From: CAZWUZ01 sp964637655 [NCBI: uncultured bacterium]
Lineage (GTDB): Bacteria > DAOPZR01
DNA length: 5,035 nucleotides
Direction: 5' to 3'
NCBI GenBank assembly: GCA_964637655.1
Contig: CAZWUZ010000277.1
Span: 1-5,035, forward strand
The first letter of the stretch is position 1, and each line of letters opens with the position of its first letter. A model generated the notes under the pieces. That model saw nothing but the letters and a program-made list of their open reading frames with translations, was not told the origin of the DNA and made no database searches. Of this stretch, positions 1 through 5,035 are shown piece by piece. A program made the position numbers and the translations under genes.

Positions 1-126
1 GCCTGCCGGCGCGCGGGGAGGGGACAGACGGGAAAACGGGCGGCCTGCCGGCGCGCGGGGAGGGGACAGACGGGAAAACGGGCGGCCTGCCGGCGCGTGG
101 AGAGGGGACAGACGGGAAAGCGGAGA
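1..126. repeat. 42-bp tandem repeat array, three units, open at the left edge
   Basis: Units 1-42 and 43-84 are identical. Unit 85-126 starts the same way and then diverges (GTGGAGAG replaces GCGGGGAG, and the last bases change). Each unit contains the core GAGGGGACAGACGGGAAA, at 18, 60 and 102. A fourth copy of this core lies at 171-196, and a degenerate fifth unit start at 196-213 matches about 14 of 18 positions of unit 3. Because the first unit begins at base 1, the array may continue to the left. The units are direct and contiguous with no unique spacers, so this is not a CRISPR array. No reading frame in it looks like a real protein. Its function is unknown; it could be a minisatellite or a dispersed intergenic repeat. 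Confidence 0.93.
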
Positions 127-131
127 GCAAT

Positions 132-175
132 CCCTCACCCGCCGCGACGCGGCGCCCTCTCCCTGAGGGAGAGGG
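132..175. repeat. Compact double-palindrome intergenic element
   Basis: Two adjacent near-perfect palindromes are visible. CGCCGCG-A-CGCGGCG spans 140-154 (7-bp arms). CCCTCTCCC-TGA-GGGAGAGGG spans 155-175 (9-bp arms, or 10-bp arms around a single G). The block begins with CCCTCACCC at 132. It sits between the third and fourth copies of the tandem-repeat core and replaces the beginning of the fourth unit, as if inserted into the array. Such GC-rich paired hairpins resemble REP/MITE-like intergenic elements in general design. Membership of a named family is not established. It could also act as a strong hairpin (transcription attenuator) upstream of the kinase, but no U-tract follows, so a classical intrinsic terminator is unlikely. 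Confidence 0.75.
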
Positions 176-209
176 GACAGACGGGAAAACGGGCGGTCTT
201 ACGGTGCGC

Positions 210-213
210 GGAG
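210..213 (+). promoter_or_regulatory. Ribosome binding site of the kinase gene
   Basis: GGAG lies 4 nt before ATG 218 and 10 nt before ATG 224, so neither start has ideal spacing. ATG 218 is the first possible start after the in-frame TGA at 164-166. The GGAG occupies the same phase as GGAG at 99-102 in repeat unit 3, so the site appears to derive from the repeat array. Confidence 0.55.
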
Positions 214-217
214 AAAT

Positions 218-1306
218 ATGCTGATGCGTTACGGGCTGGCGGCGAAAATCCTCATCCCGTTCGCGGTCTTTCTCGCCGCGGTGGCGGTATTGGGCGACGT
301 GTTTATCGTCGCGCTGGGCGACCAGGTGCTGCGGGCGGCGGATATCGCGCCGCAGGCGGCGGCGGCGGTGCGCACGCTGGCGCTCACCTACGTGCTCGTC
401 TCGCTTCTCTCGGTGCTGCTGCTGCTCGGCATCTACATGCTGATTGTGCGCAGCATCACGCGGCGGCTGGCGGTGCTGACCACGCTCACGGAGCAGGTCG
501 AGGCGGACGCCTTTCCCGCGCTGGTGACGGTCGAGGGGCATGACGAGATCGCCGACCTGACGCGCGCGTTCGTCGCCATGAACACGCGGCTCGAGCGTTC
601 CTACCGCCGGCTCGAGGAGGCGCAGCGGCTGGCGGCGCGCCACGAGAAACTCGCGTCGCTCGGGGCGCTGGCGAGCAGCGTGGCGCACGAGATCAACAAT
701 CCCAACGGCATCATCTCGCTCTATGCGCAGCTGCTGCTGCGGCGCGACGATTTGAGCGCGGAGGCGCGGCAGCAGGCGGCGACGGTCGCCGCGGAGAGCG
801 CGCGCCTGGCGCATATCGTGCGCGATCTGCTCGACTATGCCCGCCCGGCGGCACCGCTGCAGCACGCGCCGGTCGATCTCGGGGCGCTGCTGCGCGACCT
901 GCTGGCGGCGCAGCGCCCGCTGCTCGGCGACGTCGCTTTGACGGCGGACGGCGACCTGGCGGTGACGGGTGATGCGGCGCGGCTGCGGCAGGTGTTCATC
1001 AACCTGCTGGTGAACGCGCGCGACGCGGCGGGCGAAGCGGGGAGCGTGCGGGTGCAGGCGGCGGGCGGCGCGGCGGCGGTGACGGTGCGGGTCAGCGACG
1101 ACGGGCCGGGCATCCCGCGCCACCTGCAGGAAAAGGTGTTCGAACCGTTCTTCACCACCAAGACGACGGGGAAGGGGAGCGGCCTGGGGCTTGCCATCTG
1201 CCACCGGATTATTGTAGAAGAACACGGGGGGAGCATCGACCTGCAGGCGGCGGACAGCGGCACCACGGTGCTGGCAACGCTGCCGCGGGGACGGACGGAC
1301 GAATGA
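218..1306 (+). CDS. Membrane-bound sensor histidine kinase (HAMP-HisKA-HATPase_c), partner of the downstream NtrC-type regulator
   Basis: This 362-residue inner-membrane kinase is expected to autophosphorylate and pass phosphate to the adjacent response regulator. Two hydrophobic segments (about residues 9-32 and 53-77) flank an extracytoplasmic stretch of only about 20 residues. A HAMP linker (about 78-129) follows. The HisKA dimerisation helix carries the phospho-acceptor His157 in SSVAHEINNP. The ATPase domain shows an N box (NLLVNA, Asn262/Asn266), G1 box (DDGPGIP, 294-300), F box (FEPFFTTK, 308-315) and G2 box (GKGSGLGLA, 318-326), so it looks catalytically intact. No PAS, GAF or folded periplasmic sensor domain is visible, so the signal is unknown and may be sensed in the membrane or through another protein. 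The architecture is of the NtrB/ZraS/PilS type. ATG 224 is an alternative start that loses two residues. The stop codon overlaps the regulator start (ATGA), implying coupled translation. Family assignment is very sure; the stimulus is not known. Confidence 0.95.
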   Translation: MLMRYGLAAKILIPFAVFLAAVAVLGDVFIVALGDQVLRAADIAPQAAAAVRTLALTYVLVSLLSVLLLLGIYMLIVRSITRRLAVLTTLTEQVEADAFPALVTVEGHDEIADLTRAFVAMNTRLERSYRRLEEAQRLAARHEKLASLGALASSVAHEINNPNGIISLYAQLLLRRDDLSAEARQQAATVAAESARLAHIVRDLLDYARPAAPLQHAPVDLGALLRDLLAAQRPLLGDVALTADGDLAVTGDAARLRQVFINLLVNARDAAGEAGSVRVQAAGGAAAVTVRVSDDGPGIPRHLQEKVFEPFFTTKTTGKGSGLGLAICHRIIVEEHGGSIDLQAADSGTTVLATLPRGRTDE

Positions 1307-2682
1307 AAGCGACGATCCTGGTCATCGACGACGAGCAGCAGTTTATCGACGGGCTGCGCACGGTCCTGCAGGGGGAGGGGTATGCGGTCGAGGGGTACAG
1401 CGATCCGCAGCAGGCGCTCGAACGCTGGGCGCAGGGGAACATCGACCTGGTCATCACCGACCTGAAAATGCCCCAGTTCGACGGGCTCGACGTGGTCGAA
1501 CGCGTGGTGCAGGACGACCCGACGGTCCCCGTGCTGGTGCTCACGGCGTTCGCCACCGTCGACAGCGCCGTGCGCGCCATGCGCGCGGGCGCTTTCCACT
1601 ACGTCACCAAGCCGTTCAATATCGACGAGATGCTCGCCACGGTGGGCAAGGCGCTCGCCCACCGCCGCCTCAAACGCGAAAATCTCACGCTGCACCGGCA
1701 GATCGAGGAGCGCTTCGCCTTTGCCAACATCATCGGCGGGGCGCCCGCCATGCGCAAACTGTTCGACGCCATCCGCCAGGTGGCGGCGGCGGCGGCGACG
1801 GTGCTCGTCACCGGGGAGAGCGGCACGGGCAAGGAACTGGTGGCGCGCGCGCTGCACTTCACCGGCCCGCTCAAGGACCGCCCGTTCATCGTCGTCAACT
1901 GCGCGGCCATCCCCCCGGCGCTGCTCGAAAGCGAGATCTTCGGGCATGAACGCGGCGCGTTCACCGGCGCGGTACGCCAGCATCAGGGAAAATTTGAACA
2001 GGCGGAGGGGGGGACGCTTTTCCTCGACGAGATTGGCGAACTTCCGCCCGACGTGCAGGCCAAGTTCCTGCGCGTGCTTGAAGGGCATGACTACACGCGG
2101 GTGGGGGGGACGCGCGCGCTGCGCGCCTCCTGCCGCGTGGTCGCGGCGACCAACAAGAAACTGGCGGCCGAGGCGGCAGCCGGACGCTTTCGCGCCGATT
2201 TGTTCTACCGCCTCAATGTCATCACGCTGGATGTGCCGCCGCTGCGCGAGCGGCGTGAGGATATCCCGCTGCTGCTGCACCATTTTTTGCAGCAGAATGC
2301 GCTGCGCCTTGAACGTACGTCGGCACTGAGCGCGGAAGCAGAAGCGCTGCTCTGTGCCCACGACTGGCCCGGTAATGTGCGCGAACTGCAGAACCTGGTC
2401 GAGCGGCTCTGCGTGCTCGATGCGCGCGGCGAGATACTGCCGGATGATCTGCCCGAAGCGCTGCGCCGCCCGGCGGGCGGGGTGGTGCCATCGACGGGGC
2501 GGCTCAAGGAGCGGGTGGAGGAGTACGAAAAGGACCTGATTCTCGCGGCGCTGGCAGCACACGGTGGCAATCAGAACGGCGCGGCGAACAGTTTGGGTAT
2601 TTCCCGGCAGAATTTGTATTACAAACTGCGGAAACTGGGACTGGCGGGCGGTGATGCGGGTGAGGCAGAAGGGGTTGACTGA
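1303..2682 (+). CDS. Sigma-54-dependent response regulator, NtrC family (receiver, AAA+, Fis-type HTH)
   Basis: This 459-residue protein is a typical full-length NtrC-type bacterial enhancer-binding protein. The receiver domain (about 1-120) has the acidic pocket Asp9/Asp10, phospho-acceptor Asp53 (ITDLKMP), Thr81 and Lys103 (VTKPF). The AAA+ domain (about 141-370) has Walker A GESGTGKE (171-178), the sigma-54-contacting GAFTGA loop (218-223), Walker B (TLFLDE, 238-243), an [11 protein letters not shown] segment (296-306) and the sensor II motif WPGNVREL (355-362). A Fis-like helix-turn-helix lies at about 409-446 ([23 protein letters not shown]). All residues needed for phosphorylation, ATP hydrolysis and open-complex formation are present. 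It overlaps the kinase by 4 bp, so the two form a cognate pair. A -24/-12 promoter lies about 120 bp past its stop, which makes the downstream pseudopilin operon the obvious target (inference). It is PilR-like in role, but orthology to PilR cannot be claimed. Confidence 0.96.
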   Translation: MKATILVIDDEQQFIDGLRTVLQGEGYAVEGYSDPQQALERWAQGNIDLVITDLKMPQFDGLDVVERVVQDDPTVPVLVLTAFATVDSAVRAMRAGAFHYVTKPFNIDEMLATVGKALAHRRLKRENLTLHRQIEERFAFANIIGGAPAMRKLFDAIRQVAAAAATVLVTGESGTGKELVARALHFTGPLKDRPFIVVNCAAIPPALLESEIFGHERGAFTGAVRQHQGKFEQAEGGTLFLDEIGELPPDVQAKFLRVLEGHDYTRVGGTRALRASCRVVAATNKKLAAEAAAGRFRADLFYRLNVITLDVPPLRERREDIPLLLHHFLQQNALRLERTSALSAEAEALLCAHDWPGNVRELQNLVERLCVLDARGEILPDDLPEALRRPAGGVVPSTGRLKERVEEYEKDLILAALAAHGGNQNGAANSLGISRQNLYYKLRKLGLAGGDAGEAEGVD

Positions 2683-2738
2683 TGTAAAAATTCTTTCATC
2701 ACTTGCCTTATTGTACTGCTGTTTTGCCGCAGGAGATA

Positions 2739-2761
2739 AAAAGTATTGTCATAATACTTTT
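2739..2761. promoter_or_regulatory. Inverted repeat, candidate activator-binding site (UAS)
   Basis: AAAAGTATT and AATACTTTT form perfect 9-bp arms around the 5-nt centre GTCAT. The dyad centre (2750) is about 79 bp upstream of the start site predicted from the sigma-54 promoter, within the range used by NtrC-type activators, which bind dyads. It could instead be the terminator of the kinase/regulator operon, since its right arm ends in TTTT. However, each stem has only one G-C pair, so it would be a weak terminator. Binding by the adjacent regulator is inference. Confidence 0.5.
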
Positions 2762-2802
2762 ATTTACAATGATATAAATATATTATCCTACAGATTGTCT
2801 GT

Positions 2803-2819
2803 TGGCATCACGATTGCAT
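2803..2819 (+). promoter_or_regulatory. Sigma-54 (-24/-12) promoter of the pseudopilin operon
   Basis: TGGCATCACGATTGCAT matches the consensus TGGCAC-N5-TTGCA with a single mismatch in the conserved blocks. The diagnostic GG (2804-2805) and GC (2816-2817) have exactly the required spacing. The predicted transcription start is near 2829, giving a leader of about 33 nt before ATG 2862. It lies in an AT-rich stretch directly downstream of a gene for a sigma-54 activator. Match quality, spacing and context together make this a strong call. Confidence 0.85.
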
Positions 2820-2850
2820 AACATACTATACGTTGCAGCGGCAAAATCAT

Positions 2851-2855
2851 GGAGG
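2851..2855 (+). promoter_or_regulatory. Ribosome binding site fixing the GspH-like start
   Basis: GGAGG stands 6 nt before ATG 2862. It decides against the longer open frame beginning at TTG 2802, which would start inside the sigma-54 promoter and add 20 residues before the prepilin leader. Confidence 0.85.
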
Positions 2856-2861
2856 GACGGT

Positions 2862-3413
2862 ATGGTACGTACGGGAAAATCCGGTTTCTCGCTGGTCGAA
2901 CTGCTGGTGGTGATTTTCATCATCGGTATGCTCGTTGGCTGGGTGGTCCCTAACTTCACCTCGTTTCTGCTGCGCATCAAGCTGCAAAACTCGTCGCGTC
3001 AGGCGGAAATCATGCTGCGCAACGCGGCGCGGCACGCGATGTCGGACCGGCGCACCATCATGGTCTACGTGAATTCGCGCTCAGCGGGAACGCAGCCGAA
3101 CTCGATGACGGCAAAAATCGATCAGGATATCCGCGACACCCCGTATGACGACTGGGAACTGCTTCCTGACGGGTTTGTCGAGACCATCAGCCCGATTCTC
3201 ATTCCGGATTTCTCGCTGCCGACGGTCAAGTTCGAAAAGTACGGCACGGCGACATCGACCGGCTCGCTCTACATCACCTTGCGCAATCCGGCTGACCCGC
3301 AGTGGATTGCCGACGGCGGCGCAGCACCTGCGGAAAATCTGACGCGCACCGACTACAATACCATTACTGTCTCCGGGCAGCAGCGGGTGGCCTTGTATGA
3401 ATACCTGCACTGA
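2862..3413 (+). CDS. gspH: Prepilin-type minor pseudopilin, GspH/FimT-like
   Basis: This 183-residue protein carries a class III (type IV prepilin) signal. The basic leader MVRTGKSG is followed by FSLVELLVVI, with cleavage expected between Gly8 and Phe9 and the conserved Glu at +5 (Glu13). The hydrophobic helix runs to about residue 29. The C-terminal domain has features of the GspH/FimT family, including LPDGF near 101-105 and a strand-rich end with ITVSGQQRVALYEY (about 168-181). GspH is a minor pseudopilin of the periplasmic type II secretion pseudopilus and is processed by the prepilin peptidase GspO/PilD. It is the first gene after the sigma-54 promoter and has a strong RBS. Its 3' end overlaps the next gene by 17 bp if that gene starts at ATG 3397. 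A FimT/FimU role in a type IV pilus is the main alternative. Prepilin identity is nearly certain; the H assignment rests on position and C-terminal pattern. Confidence 0.85.
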   Translation: MVRTGKSGFSLVELLVVIFIIGMLVGWVVPNFTSFLLRIKLQNSSRQAEIMLRNAARHAMSDRRTIMVYVNSRSAGTQPNSMTAKIDQDIRDTPYDDWELLPDGFVETISPILIPDFSLPTVKFEKYGTATSTGSLYITLRNPADPQWIADGGAAPAENLTRTDYNTITVSGQQRVALYEYLH

Positions 3414-3840
3414 GGCGGGCGTGCGGCGCACGCAGCGCGGCCTGTCGCTGATCGAGATGATGATCGCGCTGGCGGTGCTTGGCATCGGGCTGGTGGCGAT
3501 TCTCAATGCCATCCCGGTGATTTACCGCACGGCGGCGCGGGCGCAGTCGATGACCATCTCCTCGGTGCTGGCGGCTGACGTCTACGCCAAGCTCAAGGGT
3601 GACATCACCTGGCCGCCGACGACCTACCCGGCGACGACGACTGATTTCGAGCCGTTCGATGCGCCCTTCACTGATTTCGAGTGGCGGCGCGACGTGGAAA
3701 ACGCCAACTCGCTGATCGGGGGGAACACCTCGGCCAGCACGTACCTGAAGATGGTCAAGATCACGGTGCGCTACCCGTTTATCGGGGCGTACCGCAGTGT
3801 GCAGTTCGTCACCTACGCGACGAACTACTCGACGATGTAA
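3397..3840 (+). CDS. gspI: Prepilin-type minor pseudopilin, GspI/PilV-like
   Basis: This protein of up to 147 residues has a prepilin motif RG followed by LSLIEMMIAL. Cleavage is expected after Gly15, with Glu20 at +5 and a hydrophobic helix to about residue 40. The MMIALAVLGIGLVAILNA pattern followed by a polar helix (about 43-67) is typical of GspI and PilV proteins. In the type II system GspI forms the core of the pseudopilus tip with GspJ and GspK. The start is uncertain. ATG 3397 overlaps the previous gene by 17 bp and gives a 15-residue leader with only a weak GGGTGG upstream. GTG 3421 has GAGG (3412-3415) 5 nt upstream and gives a compact 7-residue basic leader, 139 residues in all. 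The downstream end of the gene is clear. Position between the H-like and J-like genes supports the I assignment. Confidence 0.82.
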   Translation: MNTCTEAGVRRTQRGLSLIEMMIALAVLGIGLVAILNAIPVIYRTAARAQSMTISSVLAADVYAKLKGDITWPPTTYPATTTDFEPFDAPFTDFEWRRDVENANSLIGGNTSASTYLKMVKITVRYPFIGAYRSVQFVTYATNYSTM

Positions 3841-3849
3841 GGGGGTGAT
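3838..3849 (+). promoter_or_regulatory. Extended Shine-Dalgarno that sets the GspJ-like start
   Basis: TAAGGGGGTGAT matches 11 of 12 bases of the full anti-SD complement TAAGGAGGTGAT, and the one difference can pair as G-U. Its first three bases are the stop codon of the preceding gene. The GGGGG core ends 8 nt before ATG 3854 but only 2 nt before ATG 3848, so 3854 is the better start. Confidence 0.8.
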
Positions 3850-3853
3850 GACA

Positions 3854-4678
3854 ATGCTGCACCGGCCGAAACGCGGTACGCTGGGCTTCACGCTGGTCGA
3901 GCTGATGGTCTGCGTCGCCATCTTCGCCGTCATCACCCTGGCGGTGCAGGAAGTGTTCAACATGGTCATCAAACTCTGGCGCACAGGTGACGCGCGCCTC
4001 AAGATGTTCCAGAATGCGCGCTTTGCCCTCGAGGTTATCGGGGTGCACACCCGTGCATCGATGCGTCCTGACCTCATTGACTACAACCGCGACGGCGTTA
4101 TCGACGCCAAGGATACTGGCGTTACCGGGGCGCGTTTCATTGTCGTCAACTACGCGGCGCAGTCGAACGCCTCGTCCAATATCATTGACGCGAGCACCAA
4201 GGGAATCGGCTACGGCTATCAGAACTCCGATGCCATGGCGCACCATTCCTACGGTTACCATACCGACTGGGAAATGTCCGACTGGTCCTGTTTCACCTAT
4301 GGCATGCAGAATGTTTCGCCGGCGACCAACGGCAACCCGGTTATCTACCTCACCAAACTCAATAACAACTCGGTGCGCGAAAAGTGGCGGCCCATCGTCA
4401 TCCGCCCGAACATCAATGACATGCTGTCCTTCCCGGTTGGTGGCGGCGGCAACGGTACGCAGGACCCGACCTTCTACGCCGTGCAGGACTTCCAGCTGGA
4501 AGCGTTCTGGGGGACGACCGCCTCGGGGTCGGGTTCCCTCTTCTGGGATACCGCGGACCGCGGGAAACTCCCGACCATGGTCAAGATGTGGATCCTCGCG
4601 CAGGATGAGAAGGGTATCGCCGCCCCGGTCTGGCTGGGTACCTGCATCTCGCTGACGCCGGCGACGGGGATGTACTGA
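3854..4678 (+). CDS. gspJ: Prepilin-type minor pseudopilin, GspJ/PilW-like, with an EF-hand/dockerin-like calcium loop
   Basis: This 274-residue prepilin has the leader MLHRPKRGTLG, then FTLVELMVCVAIFAV. Cleavage is expected after Gly11, with Glu16 at +5. A long N-terminal helix continues to about residue 60. The C-terminal part has the GspJ-style closing pattern: a strand around FQLEAFW (213-219), then a loop and KLPTMVKMWILAQ (238-250). GspJ joins GspI and GspK in the tip complex of the type II pseudopilus. Residues 76-87 (DYNRDGVIDAKD) match the 12-residue calcium loop DxNxDGxIDxxD of EF-hands and dockerins at every ligand position, just after the N-terminal helix. The central region (about 100-200) is rich in Asn, Ser, Tyr and Gly. 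The protein is somewhat longer than a typical GspJ of about 200 residues. A longer frame from 3797 has no support because the RBS and leader favour 3854. PilW is the main alternative name. Confidence 0.85.
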   Translation: MLHRPKRGTLGFTLVELMVCVAIFAVITLAVQEVFNMVIKLWRTGDARLKMFQNARFALEVIGVHTRASMRPDLIDYNRDGVIDAKDTGVTGARFIVVNYAAQSNASSNIIDASTKGIGYGYQNSDAMAHHSYGYHTDWEMSDWSCFTYGMQNVSPATNGNPVIYLTKLNNNSVREKWRPIVIRPNINDMLSFPVGGGGNGTQDPTFYAVQDFQLEAFWGTTASGSGSLFWDTADRGKLPTMVKMWILAQDEKGIAAPVWLGTCISLTPATGMY

Positions 4679-4679
4679 C

Positions 4680-5035
4680 ATGGCCTTCCTGCGGCAGCGT
4701 GGCTTCGCCCTCGTTTTTGCCATCTGGGTGCTCGCCATCCTCATGGTCATCGTCACCGCCTATGCCTGGAACATGCAGCATGAAATCCAGATTGCGCAGG
4801 GGACCATCGACACCATCTCCGCCCGCTACCTTGCCGAGGGTGGCATCGCCCGCGCCATTGCTGAGATCAAGGCGTGCGCCGCGAACGGCAACCCCGCCTA
4901 CCGCGCGTGGGTGAGCGAAACGTGGGGGACGGGCTCGACCTGGGCGCAGCTGGGCAAGTGGGACGCCACCGCTGACTGGACGACGGGCAACCTGGCGACG
5001 ACGTGGGACGGCAGCCACTCCTGCAAGTATTACAT
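4680..5035 (+). CDS. gspK: Minor pseudopilin GspK-like, partial (cut at the right edge)
   Basis: The first 118 codons are visible; no stop occurs before the window ends. The N-terminus MAFLRQRG followed by FALVFAIWVLAILMVIVTAYAW is a prepilin signal with cleavage expected after Gly8. The +5 position is Phe13 rather than Glu. Lack of Glu at +5 together with an RG-hydrophobic-ALxxxxWVLA pattern is characteristic of GspK, the large pseudopilin that caps the tip. The following amphipathic helix (YLAEGGIARAIAEI, about 50-63) also fits GspK, whose family signature has A-x-x-x-AEAGI-like residues there. Full GspK proteins are about 300 residues, so roughly two thirds is missing. ATG lies one base after the TGA of the J-like gene, implying translational coupling; GGGG at 4666-4669 is a weak RBS. 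The position after H-I-J strengthens the assignment. Confidence 0.82.
   Translation, partial: MAFLRQRGFALVFAIWVLAILMVIVTAYAWNMQHEIQIAQGTIDTISARYLAEGGIARAIAEIKACAANGNPAYRAWVSETWGTGSTWAQLGKWDATADWTTGNLATTWDGSHSCKYY

Noticed and set aside
1-126. CRISPR array
   Set aside because: The 42-bp units are contiguous and have no unique spacers between them.
97-543. Plus-strand open frame starting in the tandem repeats and running into the kinase gene
   Set aside because: The translation is a Gly/Arg/Ala-rich shadow that overlaps the kinase N-terminus in another frame.
835-2562. Long minus-strand open frame (575 codons) antisense to the kinase and regulator
   Set aside because: It lies opposite two genes with complete, well-known motifs. 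Long antisense frames are expected in GC-rich coding DNA, and its translation is Arg/His-rich without recognisable domains.
2739-2761. Intrinsic terminator as the main reading of the dyad
   Set aside because: The stem has only one G-C pair and the following tract is interrupted by A. It is retained only as an alternative to an activator site.
2746-2778. Sigma-70 promoter (TTGTCA with TATAAA)
   Set aside because: The spacing is 21 bp, too long for a normal housekeeping promoter. Other -35/-10 pairings in the AT-rich stretch match poorly.
2564-2821. Plus-strand open frame crossing the regulator stop into the AT-rich region
   Set aside because: Half of it is an out-of-frame copy of the regulator's HTH region, the rest runs through the promoter, and it has no RBS.
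2802-2861. TTG start giving a 20-residue longer GspH-like protein
   Set aside because: It begins inside the -24/-12 promoter, upstream of the predicted transcription start. ATG 2862 has GGAGG and a canonical 8-residue prepilin leader.
3797-3853. Longer starts (3797, 3848) for the GspJ-like gene
   Set aside because: The first overlaps the end of the previous gene without an RBS. The second is only 2 nt from the Shine-Dalgarno core.
3809-4756. Minus-strand open frame antisense to the J-like and K-like genes
   Set aside because: It is opposite convincing prepilin genes, has low-complexity Arg/Gly/His-rich translation, no RBS and no recognisable family.

Overview
The window is GC-rich diderm (Gram-negative-type) bacterial DNA. 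It carries a membrane histidine kinase and a sigma-54-dependent response regulator, followed by a run of minor pseudopilin genes in the classical type II secretion order H-I-J-K. The phylum cannot be fixed from the sequence. Sigma-54 control, a near-canonical Shine-Dalgarno (AAGGGGGTGAT), a dockerin-like calcium loop in a pseudopilin and GC-rich intergenic repeats would fit, for example, a PVC-superphylum or deltaproteobacterial-type lineage, but that is only a guess.

Layout. Positions 1-217 hold no gene. They contain a 42-bp tandem repeat (two identical copies, a third diverged copy and degenerate fourth and fifth copies), interrupted by a compact double-palindrome element. The last degenerate copy supplies the ribosome binding site of the kinase. 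Positions 218-2682 are a translationally coupled two-component pair with a 4-bp ATGA overlap. The first gene is a HAMP/HisKA/HATPase kinase with almost no periplasmic domain. The second is a complete NtrC-type regulator (receiver, AAA+ with GAFTGA, Fis-type HTH). Positions 2683-2861 are an abruptly AT-rich intergenic region with a 9-bp-arm inverted repeat and, 42 bp further on, a sigma-54 promoter with correct -24/-12 spacing. Positions 2862-5035 are four tightly packed prepilin-like genes (GspH-, GspI-, GspJ- and GspK-like). The last is cut by the right edge of the window.

How it fits together (inference). The kinase/regulator pair probably activates the downstream -24/-12 promoter, with the inverted repeat as a plausible activator site centred near -79. 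That promoter would drive the pseudopilin-tip operon. The arrangement parallels PilS/PilR control of pilA, but here the target would be minor pseudopilins of a type II secretion or type IV pilus-like machine. The most interesting points are this regulatory circuit, the EF-hand/dockerin-like loop in the GspJ-like protein, and the repeat array abutting the kinase start.
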